This document shows positions 6,823-12,968 of a stretch of DNA of 12,968 bases, in pieces. The notes below the pieces were generated by a model that saw only the letters and a list, made by a program, of their open reading frames with translations, had not been told where the DNA came from and searched no databases. Made by a program: the position numbers and the translations under genes. This DNA is from Chloroflexota bacterium (GTDB lineage Bacteria > Chloroflexota > Anaerolineae > Promineifilales > Promineifilaceae), in NCBI GenBank assembly GCA_024223125.1, contig JAAEOP010000133.1:1-12968 (forward strand), in the 5' to 3' direction. Every line of letters starts with the position of its first letter. Within the stretch, counting starts at the first letter, position 1.

Positions 6823-6868
6823 AGCGCAGTTAGTTTAAGGGAGCGATACTAGTAAATCAACATACAGG

Positions 6869-6904
6869 TTGCCCTAATACAGCGTGAAAATTATTGTGTA
6901 GAAT
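6869..6904 (+). promoter_or_regulatory. Candidate promoter of psuG
   Basis: TTGCCC (6869-6874) and TATTGT (6892-6897) are 17 bases apart, each matching consensus at 4 of 6 positions. A nearby TAGAAT (6899-6904, 5 of 6) is an alternative -10 without a good -35. The 116-base gap between the divergent ParB-like gene and psuG must hold promoters for both. Confidence 0.3.
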
Positions 6905-6938
6905 GCCTTTTTGCTTGCCAGGTTAAGCAGTATGCGGG

Positions 6939-7889
6939 ATGATTGAAAGCATGATATACAGGTTGAATTTCCTTGATGAAGTGGAAGAAGCGTTGGCAGC
7001 CGGACGGCCGGTTGTGGCGTTAGAAAGTACGGTAATAACACATGGATTGCCTTACCCGGATAATGTAGACACGGCCGTTGCCATGCAAACGGCCGTGCGA
7101 GAAGGCAGCGCAATGCCGGCAACTATCGCCATTATTCAGGGGCAGATTCATATTGGGCTGACAGATGATCAATTGATGTACTTAGGGCAAAAAGCGGACT
7201 CGGCTGTGCGTAAATGCAGCCGCCGCGACATTCCCATTGCTCTGGCCCAAAAAGAAGATGGGGCTACCACGGTGGCCGGCACGATGATTCTGGCCCACCG
7301 GGCCGGTATTGAATTGTTTGCCACCGGCGGCATTGGTGGGGTACATCGTGGGCAGACTTTTGATATCAGCGCCGACCTGGTAGAATTGGGACAGACGCCG
7401 GTCACAGTGGTCAGCAGTGGGGCCAAATCTATTTTGGATTTACCGGCCACGCGGGAAGTATTGGAAACGAACGGAGTGCCGGTGGTGGGGTTTGAGGTGG
7501 ATGAAATGCCGGCCTTTTTTACCCGCAGTAGTGGGTTGCCTGTAGATGTGCGCTTGGACACGGCCGCCGCCGTAGCTAACCTGATTCTGGCCCGCCGCCA
7601 ATTAGCTTTACAGAATGGTATTCTAGTGACAGTTCCCGTACCGGAAGCGGCCGCATGTGACGCCGATGATGTGGAACAGGCCATCAGCCAGGCTACCCAA
7701 GAAGCGGATGACCGGGGTATTCATGGCCCGGCGGCAACCCCCTGGCTTTTACGGCGCGTGGTGGAACTGACCGACGGCCGCAGCTTACGTGCCAATCGAG
7801 CTTTGTTACACAATAATGGTCGGATTGCGGGGCAAATTGCAATGGCCGTAAGTCAAACCGTAAGCAAGAAGGCAAGCAAAGATAGTTAA
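6939..7889 (+). CDS. psuG: Pseudouridine-5'-phosphate glycosidase
   Basis: It reversibly splits pseudouridine 5'-phosphate into uracil and ribose 5-phosphate, the second step of pseudouridine breakdown from RNA turnover. The 316-residue length is normal. Motifs: VVALESTVITHGLPYP (25-40) with the catalytic-type Glu29, RKCSRRD (91-97) with Lys92, ATGGIGGVHRG (128-138), SSGAKSILDLP (159-169) with Lys163, VGFEVDEMPAFF (183-194), and SLRANRALLHNNGRIA (282-297), the Asn-rich end. Lys163 matches the family lysine that forms the sugar adduct. The usual CAGAKS reads SSGAKS here. An alternative start is the ATG at 6951; neither has a strong Shine-Dalgarno. The partner kinase gene psuK is not next to it. 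Confidence 0.94.
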   Translation: MIESMIYRLNFLDEVEEALAAGRPVVALESTVITHGLPYPDNVDTAVAMQTAVREGSAMPATIAIIQGQIHIGLTDDQLMYLGQKADSAVRKCSRRDIPIALAQKEDGATTVAGTMILAHRAGIELFATGGIGGVHRGQTFDISADLVELGQTPVTVVSSGAKSILDLPATREVLETNGVPVVGFEVDEMPAFFTRSSGLPVDVRLDTAAAVANLILARRQLALQNGILVTVPVPEAAACDADDVEQAISQATQEADDRGIHGPAATPWLLRRVVELTDGRSLRANRALLHNNGRIAGQIAMAVSQTVSKKASKDS

Positions 7890-7947
7890 CATGTACCATT
7901 GCAAAACAGTTGTAAAATTATTCTATCGTTAAATTCAACCCAATGAG

Positions 7948-7953
7948 TATAAT
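7948..7953 (+). promoter_or_regulatory. Candidate -10 box of the histidine kinase gene
   Basis: A perfect TATAAT lies in the 185-base gap before the kinase, but I see no convincing -35 at 16-18 bases. If used, it gives a leader of about 115 bases containing the palindrome at 7974-7988. Confidence 0.3.
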
Positions 7954-7973
7954 CATTTCAATGAACCGTTCGG

Positions 7974-7988
7974 AAACATCCGATGTTT
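7974..7988. promoter_or_regulatory. Short palindrome upstream of the kinase, possible operator
   Basis: AAACATC-C-GATGTTT is a perfect 7+7 inverted repeat with a one-base centre. It lies about 20 bases downstream of the TATAAT candidate, a position where a repressor could bind. No cognate regulator can be named, and a chance palindrome of this size is possible. Confidence 0.3.
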
Positions 7989-8074
7989 TGCAAACATTCA
8001 CTCCCCTCATGTGTTTTAGGAATTAGACTTCCCAAAACAGGTGCTCTCTGAACATTTGTTAGCGAAAGAAATAA

Positions 8075-9544
8075 ATGACGAAAAAAATTGCAGCGATCAT
8101 AAAAAAAGAGTTTAAGCGACTCAACCTGTTGTTACTGGTCATTATGGGGGTTTCTGTATTGTTATTGGCAGCCATCTATGTGTTGGCTTATGTAGTTGTG
8201 CTGCAAGCAGAAGTTATTGATTGGCTACCCGGTCTGGTTATTGTTGCCCTCTTGGTTATTATCACCGATATCATTATCTACGCCGTGGTAGATAGCCGGG
8301 GCAAACAGACTGAAAAGGCTGTCAGTTCATCCCTAGAAAGTAATTTGCGGCAGCTGCGCTCTGCTTATAGTCGGGCCAAATCGCTGCAATCTATGGCCTC
8401 GGTTATGCGGGCTACGCTGAGTTTTGAGCGGGTAGTAGAAGAAGCCCTTAATGTCAGTACGCTTTCTATTGAGGAGATGGGAGTTCCCCGACATTCATTA
8501 GTGGGGGCTGTTTTTTTATATCACGGCCGTGATCTGGTTCCCGTAGCCACCCGCCGCTTCCCAAACCTGGATGAAGGTAAAACAATCAAAGGGCAGCAAG
8601 GTATGGTGGGGGACGCACTTAATAATGCTGAAATCACCATCTCTGATGTACCGCGACAAGACCCGGAACTACGCGCATTTGTTGCTTTTCAGAACTGTGC
8701 CGCGGCCGCTTGTATTCCATTGCGGGCTGGTTTTCAAATTTTTGGGGCGATGGTTATTGGCTCGCAAACAGCCCTAAAATTTGAACAGGAGCAGTTTGAA
8801 TTGTTTGCAGCTGTGGCTGATCAGGCCGTGATCGCTTTGCAAAATGCCCAACTGTATCAAAAATTGGAAGCGGAAAAACAACGTATTATTGAGGCAGATG
8901 AAGATGCTCGCAAAGAATTGGCTCGTGATTTGCATGATGGCCCTACGCAAAGCATTGCTGCCATTGCCATGCGTATCAACTTTATCCGCTCATTAATGAC
9001 CAAAAACCCGGGACAAGTCCTGTTGGAACTGGAAAAGGTAGAACAGCTTGCCAAGCAAACAAGTAAGGATATTCGGGGCATGTTGTTTACGTTACGGCCG
9101 TTGGTGTTAGAAACGCAAGGTCTGACTGCGGCCGTAGAAACAGTCATCACTCGCCTAAAGGAAAACGATGGTCTCAATATCCGCTTATCGGGTGGCGAGT
9201 ATGGGGAGTTGCTTACGGAATCGGCCCAGAGCGTTGTTTTCTCTATTGTAGAAGAGGCGCTGGGCAATGCCCGCAAATATTCTGAAGCAGACCTGATTTT
9301 AGTACGCTTCTGGCAAGAAGAAAATCTCTTTGTGGCCCTGGTGCAAGACAATGGCAATGGGTTTGATGTACAAGAGGTAAACACCGATTATAGTTCCCGC
9401 GGCAGCCTGGGTATGATCAATATGCGAGAGCGTGCCGATCGGATTGATGGCTCTTTGAAGTTAGATTCGGTCATTGGTAAGGGGACAAAAGTAACATTGG
9501 TTGTACCGTTGGATAAACACGGCCGTCGCGTTAAAGTACGTTAG
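8075..9544 (+). CDS. Membrane sensor histidine kinase, GAF + HisKA_3 + HATPase (NarL class)
   Basis: A 489-residue two-component sensor. Two membrane helices (about 17-43 and 50-71) are joined by a very short extracellular loop, so sensing is probably within the membrane or cytoplasm. A linker or coiled coil (75-105) leads to a GAF domain (about 105-260). The HisKA_3 dimerisation helix contains the phospho-accepting His287 in ARDLHDGPTQS. The HATPase domain has its N-box at EEALGNARKYS (Asn398), a G-box DNGNGFD, and GSLGMINMRERADRIDG. The N-box has Tyr where Lys-His is usual. No response regulator is next to it: psuG lies upstream and an IS3 relic downstream, which may have separated the pair. 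The input signal is unknown. The ATG follows a weak AGCGAAAG. Confidence 0.93.
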   Translation: MTKKIAAIIKKEFKRLNLLLLVIMGVSVLLLAAIYVLAYVVVLQAEVIDWLPGLVIVALLVIITDIIIYAVVDSRGKQTEKAVSSSLESNLRQLRSAYSRAKSLQSMASVMRATLSFERVVEEALNVSTLSIEEMGVPRHSLVGAVFLYHGRDLVPVATRRFPNLDEGKTIKGQQGMVGDALNNAEITISDVPRQDPELRAFVAFQNCAAAACIPLRAGFQIFGAMVIGSQTALKFEQEQFELFAAVADQAVIALQNAQLYQKLEAEKQRIIEADEDARKELARDLHDGPTQSIAAIAMRINFIRSLMTKNPGQVLLELEKVEQLAKQTSKDIRGMLFTLRPLVLETQGLTAAVETVITRLKENDGLNIRLSGGEYGELLTESAQSVVFSIVEEALGNARKYSEADLILVRFWQEENLFVALVQDNGNGFDVQEVNTDYSSRGSLGMINMRERADRIDGSLKLDSVIGKGTKVTLVVPLDKHGRRVKVR

Positions 9545-9596
9545 AAATTCCCTGCATTCCCTACAAATTACTCTGGTTCTGCTGGCTGACATCTAT

Positions 9597-9622
9597 ACTT
9601 ACCCCCCAAAAATAGACCATGA
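9597..9622 (+). repeat. Left terminal inverted repeat of the IS3-family element
   Basis: This 26-base end starts ACTTACCCCCCAAAAATAGA and continues CCATGA. It matches the reverse complement of 10509-10534 at 17 of 26 ungapped positions, mainly two blocks: TTACCCCC and AGACCA. Its inner end overlaps the left arm of the hairpin at 9617-9659. Confidence 0.7.
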
Positions 9623-9659
9623 GCTAAGGTGGATTCAATTATAATAGTTTAGCTCATGG
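9617..9659 (+). promoter_or_regulatory. Hairpin covering the transposase ribosome binding site, with internal -10 box
   Basis: CCATGAGCTAA (9617-9627) pairs perfectly with TTAGCTCATGG (9649-9659) around a 21-base loop. The right arm overlaps the Shine-Dalgarno GGAGG (9658-9662) of the ORF starting at 9670. The loop holds TATAAT (9640-9645). RNA reading in from outside would include both arms and hide the ribosome binding site, while RNA started at the internal promoter would lack the left arm. This fits the known strategy by which several IS elements block translation from impinging transcripts. Confidence 0.6.
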
Positions 9660-9669
9660 AGGATAGTAT

Positions 9670-10329
9670 ATGTCAACAAAACGCAGAAACCATAGTGATA
9701 AATTCAAGTTCAATGTGGCTCTGGAAGCGACGGCCAGACTCAAAACCATCAGCCAGATCGCCAGTGAACACAATCTGCATCCTAACCAAGTCACTTCTTG
9801 GAAAAAGAAACTAATGGAAAATGGGTCATCTGTTTTCACAAAGAAGACAACGCGGCAAGCGCAGGAGCAAATCTGGTCTACCGACATTACGTACATTCCT
9901 ATGGCTCACGGATTTATGTATCTGGTTATCGTCATGGATTGGTTCAGCCACTATGTCTTGGCCTGGCAATTGTCCAACATGCTGGATGGCGCCTTTTGTC
10001 TGCTTGCCCTGGAAATGGCGTTGCAACACGGCCGTCCCAACATCTTCAACAGTGGCCAGGGTTCACAGTTTACAGCTCATGACTTTACCGCTCGTCTGCT
10101 GGCCGATAGCATCCGTGTCAGCATGGATAGCCGGGGGCGAGCTTTCGACAATATCTTCATCGAGTGGCTTTGGCGCAGTGTCAAATATGAAGATATTTAT
10201 CTCCAGAATTACGAGACCGTGCCCCTGTTAGAAACGGGACTGAGTAATTACTTCCGTTTCTATAACTGCGAACGGCCGCATCAAAGTCTCGCTTATCGCA
10301 CACCGGCTGAGGTACATTTCGGATGTTAA
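9670..10329 (+). pseudogene. IS3-family transposase, in-frame OrfA-OrfB deletion fusion, inactive
   Basis: The 219-residue ORF begins as an IS3 OrfA (residues 1-58, a Tnp_1 helix-turn-helix with KFKFNVALEATA and HLHPNQVTSWKK) and from about residue 65 becomes the OrfB rve integrase core. Missing are the OrfA leucine zipper, the programmed frameshift site and the OrfB N-terminal HTH region, about 160 residues compared with an intact OrfAB. In the DDE triad, Asp72 (STDITYIP) and Glu165 (NIFIEWLW) are present. The middle Asp of HSDQGSQ is Gly129 in NSGQGSQFT, exactly 35 residues before Glu165. This is a one-base change (GAC to GGC). The protein should be catalytically dead. It could still bind DNA through the OrfA part. 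Confidence 0.85.
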
Positions 10330-10363
10330 AAGTTACAAGCCGTTCATCCATGCAAGACCTTTT

Positions 10364-10418
10364 TTTGTCCTTTCGGTTGTGCTTTGGTAAAGTTATGTAT
10401 CCCCCCCGAAAAGACAAA
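10364..10418. repeat. Inverted repeat in the 3' non-coding part of the IS relic
   Basis: TTTGTCCTTTCGG (10364-10376) pairs with 10406-10418 at 12 of 13 positions around a 29-base loop. A seven-C run (10401-10407) followed by GAAAAGAC resembles the element's own left end (TTACCCCCCAAAAATAGAC) in direct orientation. The IS tail from 10330 to 10508 has no ORF I can support; OrfB normally ends close to the right end in IS3 elements. It may be a piece of another element or a deletion scar. Confidence 0.45.
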
Positions 10419-10508
10419 CAGCATCTGTTTCCGCCGTTTATCTTTTCATGGGAAGGGAACACATCTACAATACATTATGTTTACTCAAACCACCTTATTT
10501 TTCCCATT

Positions 10509-10534
10509 TCGTGGTCTTGACAATGGGGGTAACT
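10509..10534 (-). repeat. Right terminal inverted repeat of the IS3-family element
   Basis: Read on the minus strand it is AGTTACCCCCATTGTCAAGA followed by CCACGA, matching the left end at 17 of 26 positions with the same spacing of the two conserved blocks. The outer neighbour CCTAATACA (10538-10546) could include the true TG/CA tip. Confidence 0.65.
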
Positions 10535-10580
10535 TTACCTAATACAACGTTGAATGAATAAACAACTCCCCTTAAAACAA

Positions 10581-10614
10581 CACGGCCGTGATAGTTGCAA
10601 CTATCACGGCCGTG
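10581..10614. repeat. Perfect 34-bp palindrome with ACGGCCGT in each arm
   Basis: The first half, CACGGCCGTGATAGTTG, is followed directly by its exact reverse complement, with no spacer and no mismatch. Each arm contains one copy of the genome-wide octamer ACGGCCGT (10582-10589 and 10606-10613). It lies 49 bases before the glycosyltransferase ATG and 46 bases after the IS right end. No T-run follows on the plus strand. On the minus strand it is followed by TTGTTTTAAGG, a weak tail. It may be an RNA hairpin, a cruciform protein-binding site or a mobile palindromic repeat. Confidence 0.85.
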
Positions 10615-10663
10615 CCACCACCACCCTCAACAGACCGCTTAACCTGGCGCCGCCCATACGCAA

Positions 10664-12598
10664 ATGACGACAAGAAAGTTGCCTCATGGGGCTATCCTGC
10701 TCATCCTTGTTTTCCTCGCTTTATTTGCCATCGGATACTATCTACGAACGTCGCTCACAATGACAGGCGGCGTGTGGGGGACGCCCTTAGACGATGCCTG
10801 GATACACTTTCAATTTGCCCGCAATCTCAGCCAGGGGAATGGATTCAGCTTCAATCCCGGCGATCCTCAACCCGGTTCTACCGCCCCTTTATGGACAATT
10901 CTCTTAGCTGGCGTCGGTATATTTAGCGAAGATTTCTTAATTCCGGCCCTGATTTTGAGCGCTGTCTTCCTCATTGTCGCCATCTGCCTCAGCTATGGCT
11001 TTGCATATTATTTGACCAACAGCCAATTTGTCGGATTTCTGGCCGGTCTGGGTGTGTTGACGGCCGGACGTTTAATTTGGGCCGGATTGTCAGGGATGGA
11101 AGTAACTGCGTTTGCCGCCCTGAGCGTAGCGGCCGTTTGGCTGTACACCATAAAAGGATTTCGTCTGGGGTCAGCTTTCTTGTTTGCTTTGGCCAGCCAG
11201 GTAAGGCCCGAAGGTCACGCCCTGTTTGCCCTGGCGTTGTTAGATGCGCTTTATGATTGGTTCATCGTTCATAAACGTTGGTCATTGGCTAATTGGAAAG
11301 CGACGTTACGCCAATTCATACCGCCGCTGCTACTCTATTTCATTGTCGCGCTCCCCTATACGCTGTTTAGTTTGCGCGTAACCGGCCATCCATTAGCCAA
11401 TACGTTTTACGCCAAAGTCGGTTCTGAATATTTCTTCAGCCTCAAAGCGCTTCGGCAAACGATGGCTTTCCATTGGAATGATAATCCGGTCAGTCTCATT
11501 CTGGTTGTGGTTGGTTTACGGCCGACCTGGAAACAAAGCCGTCTGACTGTATTATGGCTATTGGGGCTGTGGCTGTTAACACCAATTATTGTGGATGAGG
11601 TATGGCATCACGGCCGTTACACCATGCCTCTTATTCCTTTCCAGATGATTACGGCCGCAGTGGGTGTCCATTGGCTGTTACAAAAAATCAGCCGAAGCGC
11701 CCCCTCTCCCCCAAAAATCTACCGCGGACTGGCTCTAATCACAATAATCCTATTCCTCATCGTCAGCAAGAGACAGTTCCAGGATTGGGCATCCATACTT
11801 GGCCTAAACGTCAAAGAAGTGATAGAAATTGATGTCGCTCTGGGTGAATGGTTGGCGGAAAATACAGCGGCTGACGCCCTGATTGCGGTAGATGATATTG
11901 GCGCTATTACGTTTTTGTCTGAGCGGAAAATTGTAGATATGAACGGTCTTGTCTCCCCAGAAGTGTGGCCGGCTGTGCGCCAACCTGTGGGACTTTTACG
12001 GGACACAGAACTAACCAGAATATTGTCTCCACTGCAACCAGACTACATTGTGGCGTTTCCGTTGTGGCATTGGGAGATCAGTCAGAACACGGCCGTTGCC
12101 ACACCCATCCACAAAGTAGAAACAGACTCCCACACCATCATCTTTCAACCGGAAGCGACTGTTTACAAAGCAACCTGGCCTTATATAACAGACGCACAAC
12201 CACAAATCCGGCTGAATGCTCAATTAGGCGAAATGATCCGTTTGTTGGGGATTGATATGGATGTGGGGGATACGGCCGTAAATCTCACCCTCTATTGGCA
12301 AAGCATCCAGCCTGCCGCAGAAAACTACGATGTCTTTATTCATGTTGTAGACGAAGACGGCCGTATCGTAGCCCAGGTTGACCAAAAACCACTCAACGGT
12401 CTGACCCCCACCTCCATTTGGCAGCCGGGTGACACCGTTCGTCAGCTGCTCATTGTCCCCTTGCCGCCAGACCTGCCCGGTGGCGAATATCACATCATAG
12501 CCGGACTGTATTTGGTCGAAACAGGCCAACGTCTGCCCACAACCGGCCCAGACGCGCTGACCGACACGATTTTGTTAAGGTCATTCAACGTAGATTGA
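10664..12598 (+). CDS. Multi-pass membrane glycosyltransferase, GT-C / GT39-like
   Basis: A 644-residue integral membrane protein with about ten or more helices between residues 10 and 370. The first loop carries the acidic pair PLDDAWIHFQFARN (41-54), followed by GFSFNPG and GSTAPLW (60-77), the pattern of GT-C lipid-linked sugar transferases such as the ArnT/PMT group, where the DD region holds the catalytic acid and metal. RPEG (181-184), HHGRYTMPLIP (315-325) and GAITFLSERKIVDMNGL (413-429) are further family-style blocks. Residues about 515-644 look like a beta-rich domain (LTLYWQS, YDVFIHVVDEDG, PGGEYHIIAGLY). It probably transfers a sugar from a polyprenyl carrier to a surface glycan or protein; the substrate is unknown. 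An in-frame TAA shortly upstream forces the ATG at 10664, which has no Shine-Dalgarno. Confidence 0.88.
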   Translation: MTTRKLPHGAILLILVFLALFAIGYYLRTSLTMTGGVWGTPLDDAWIHFQFARNLSQGNGFSFNPGDPQPGSTAPLWTILLAGVGIFSEDFLIPALILSAVFLIVAICLSYGFAYYLTNSQFVGFLAGLGVLTAGRLIWAGLSGMEVTAFAALSVAAVWLYTIKGFRLGSAFLFALASQVRPEGHALFALALLDALYDWFIVHKRWSLANWKATLRQFIPPLLLYFIVALPYTLFSLRVTGHPLANTFYAKVGSEYFFSLKALRQTMAFHWNDNPVSLILVVVGLRPTWKQSRLTVLWLLGLWLLTPIIVDEVWHHGRYTMPLIPFQMITAAVGVHWLLQKISRSAPSPPKIYRGLALITIILFLIVSKRQFQDWASILGLNVKEVIEIDVALGEWLAENTAADALIAVDDIGAITFLSERKIVDMNGLVSPEVWPAVRQPVGLLRDTELTRILSPLQPDYIVAFPLWHWEISQNTAVATPIHKVETDSHTIIFQPEATVYKATWPYITDAQPQIRLNAQLGEMIRLLGIDMDVGDTAVNLTLYWQSIQPAAENYDVFIHVVDEDGRIVAQVDQKPLNGLTPTSIWQPGDTVRQLLIVPLPPDLPGGEYHIIAGLYLVETGQRLPTTGPDALTDTILLRSFNVD

Positions 12599-12601
12599 CA
12601 G

Positions 12602-12815
12602 ATCTTTTGGGCAGGATGTGCTGCAAGAAGCGACGGATGAATTCCAAAGATGCGAGCGCATACAATTGCCGCTGCTTTGAACCAAACGGCCGTACCCGAA
12701 ACGACACCCCATCCTCGGAACAAGAAACCGGACGGCGATGTGAAAGCGCCATCCGAAAAACATAAGCAGCCAAATACTTCAAAACCCGTTTACCCTGTCC
12801 GCTTGCGGTGGGGTA
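12602..12815 (-). pseudogene. Remnant of an IS91-like (Y2) transposase
   Basis: Read on the minus strand, the region encodes VLKYLAAYVFRMALSHRR, then DGVSFRVRP, then LEFIRRFLQHILPK. This order and spacing match the C-terminal part of IS91/IS801-family transposases (LKYLARYVFR..., EFIRRFL.HVLPKGF). After LPK the match stops, and the reading runs into the end of the glycosyltransferase gene (stop near 12585). Upstream, in-frame stops at 12816-12821 end the frame. The catalytic tyrosine region and zinc-binding N-terminus are absent, so this is a dead fragment. No ori or ter ends of the element are visible. Confidence 0.7.
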
Positions 12816-12968
12816 TCATTACTCTGCAAGACTAATAAATGAAGGATGCCATCGGTGCATAATATTTATATTTGCTAATAAGTTCAATACCAGTGCAAGT
12901 ATTGTGAGGTGGGGACTACCTACTGTTTCGCGGCTTAAATAAAACAATAGTAAGTGGACCATTGTCGT
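12816..12968. other. Terminal stretch with no recognised feature
   Basis: I see no supportable gene, RNA or clear repeat here. The stretch is AT-rich in the middle and does not continue the IS91-like reading frame. It may hold the promoter of a gene beyond the window. Confidence 0.5.

Larger units (their letters stand above)
9597..10534 (+). mobile_element. Decayed IS3-family insertion sequence, internally deleted
   Basis: It is bounded by imperfect terminal inverted repeats (9597-9622 and 10509-10534, 17 of 26 matching, both with the core TTACCCCC and AGACCA). The length of about 940 bp is shorter than the usual 1.2-1.5 kb. Its single ORF joins an OrfA start directly to the OrfB catalytic domain. 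It may extend a few bases beyond the listed ends; I could not see a target-site duplication. It is probably unable to move by itself. Confidence 0.75.
700..12693. repeat. Dispersed palindromic octamer ACGGCCGT, about 22 copies
   Basis: Exact copies start at 700, 1124, 1229, 1385, 3603, 4001, 5098, 5354, 5891, 7071, 7089, 8523, 9094, 9519, 10028, 10582, 10606, 11610, 12089, 12272, 12357 and 12686 (counted by eye). About 0.2 would be expected in 13 kb of random sequence. One-base-changed forms (GCGGCCGT or ACGGCCGC) add at least ten more, for example at 2318, 2342, 2426, 2478, 2699, 3132, 9128 and 11129. Inside genes it is read as ACG-GCC-GTN (Thr-Ala-Val) or CAC-GGC-CGT (His-Gly-Arg), among others, so it is not driven by one protein motif. 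Confidence 0.9.

Noticed and set aside
10581..10614. The palindrome as a rho-independent terminator of the IS or kinase
   Set aside because: No T-run follows on the plus strand, and the weak T-rich side faces a direction with no gene to terminate.
10588..10926. A 112-residue plus-strand ORF starting inside the palindrome
   Set aside because: It overlaps the glycosyltransferase start in another frame and has the composition of an out-of-frame translation.

Overview
This window looks like a piece of a bacterial chromosome from the Chloroflexota, probably an Anaerolineae-type lineage. That placement is an inference from protein style, for example a GT-C membrane glycosyltransferase with a C-terminal beta-rich domain, and from a tmRNA tag starting ANTN. 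There is no rRNA or species marker. The genes are mostly single housekeeping or accessory genes on both strands, not one large operon.

Layout. 1-590: AT-rich stretch with two small hydrophobic ORFs in the same frame, separated by one stop codon. 590-1564 (-): atypical extended SDR / NAD-dependent epimerase. 1565-1816: intergenic hairpin and a short-word repeat tract. 1817-3310 (+): M17 leucyl aminopeptidase (pepA), with ACTTGCA-type repeats on both sides. 3487-4641 (+): YbdK-type carboxylate-amine ligase. It converges on a hemolysin III/PAQR-family membrane protein (4695-5375, -), with a long hairpin between them. 5436-5843 (-): tmRNA (ssrA) with its own promoter and terminator, encoding the tag ANTNARSYSALPMAA. 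5887-6822 (-): a protein with a ParB-like DGNHR motif. 6939-7889 (+): pseudouridine-5'-phosphate glycosidase (psuG). 8075-9544 (+): GAF-containing NarL-class sensor histidine kinase with no response regulator beside it. 9597-10534: a decayed IS3-family element. 10581-10614: a perfect 34-bp palindrome. 10664-12598 (+): large membrane glycosyltransferase. 12602-12815 (-): remnant of an IS91-like transposase. The last 150 bp show nothing recognisable.

The strongest unexplained signal spans the whole window. The palindromic octamer ACGGCCGT occurs about 22 times by eye, against roughly 0.2 expected, in coding and non-coding DNA and in all reading frames (encoding TAV, HGR or DGR). It resembles the HIP1 repeat of cyanobacteria but has a different sequence. 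The 34-bp palindrome carries this octamer in both arms. A second theme is that several intergenic spacers are built from degenerate 7-8 bp words arranged as long hairpins. I did not find a defence system, CRISPR array, biosynthetic cluster or other clear novel multi-gene system.
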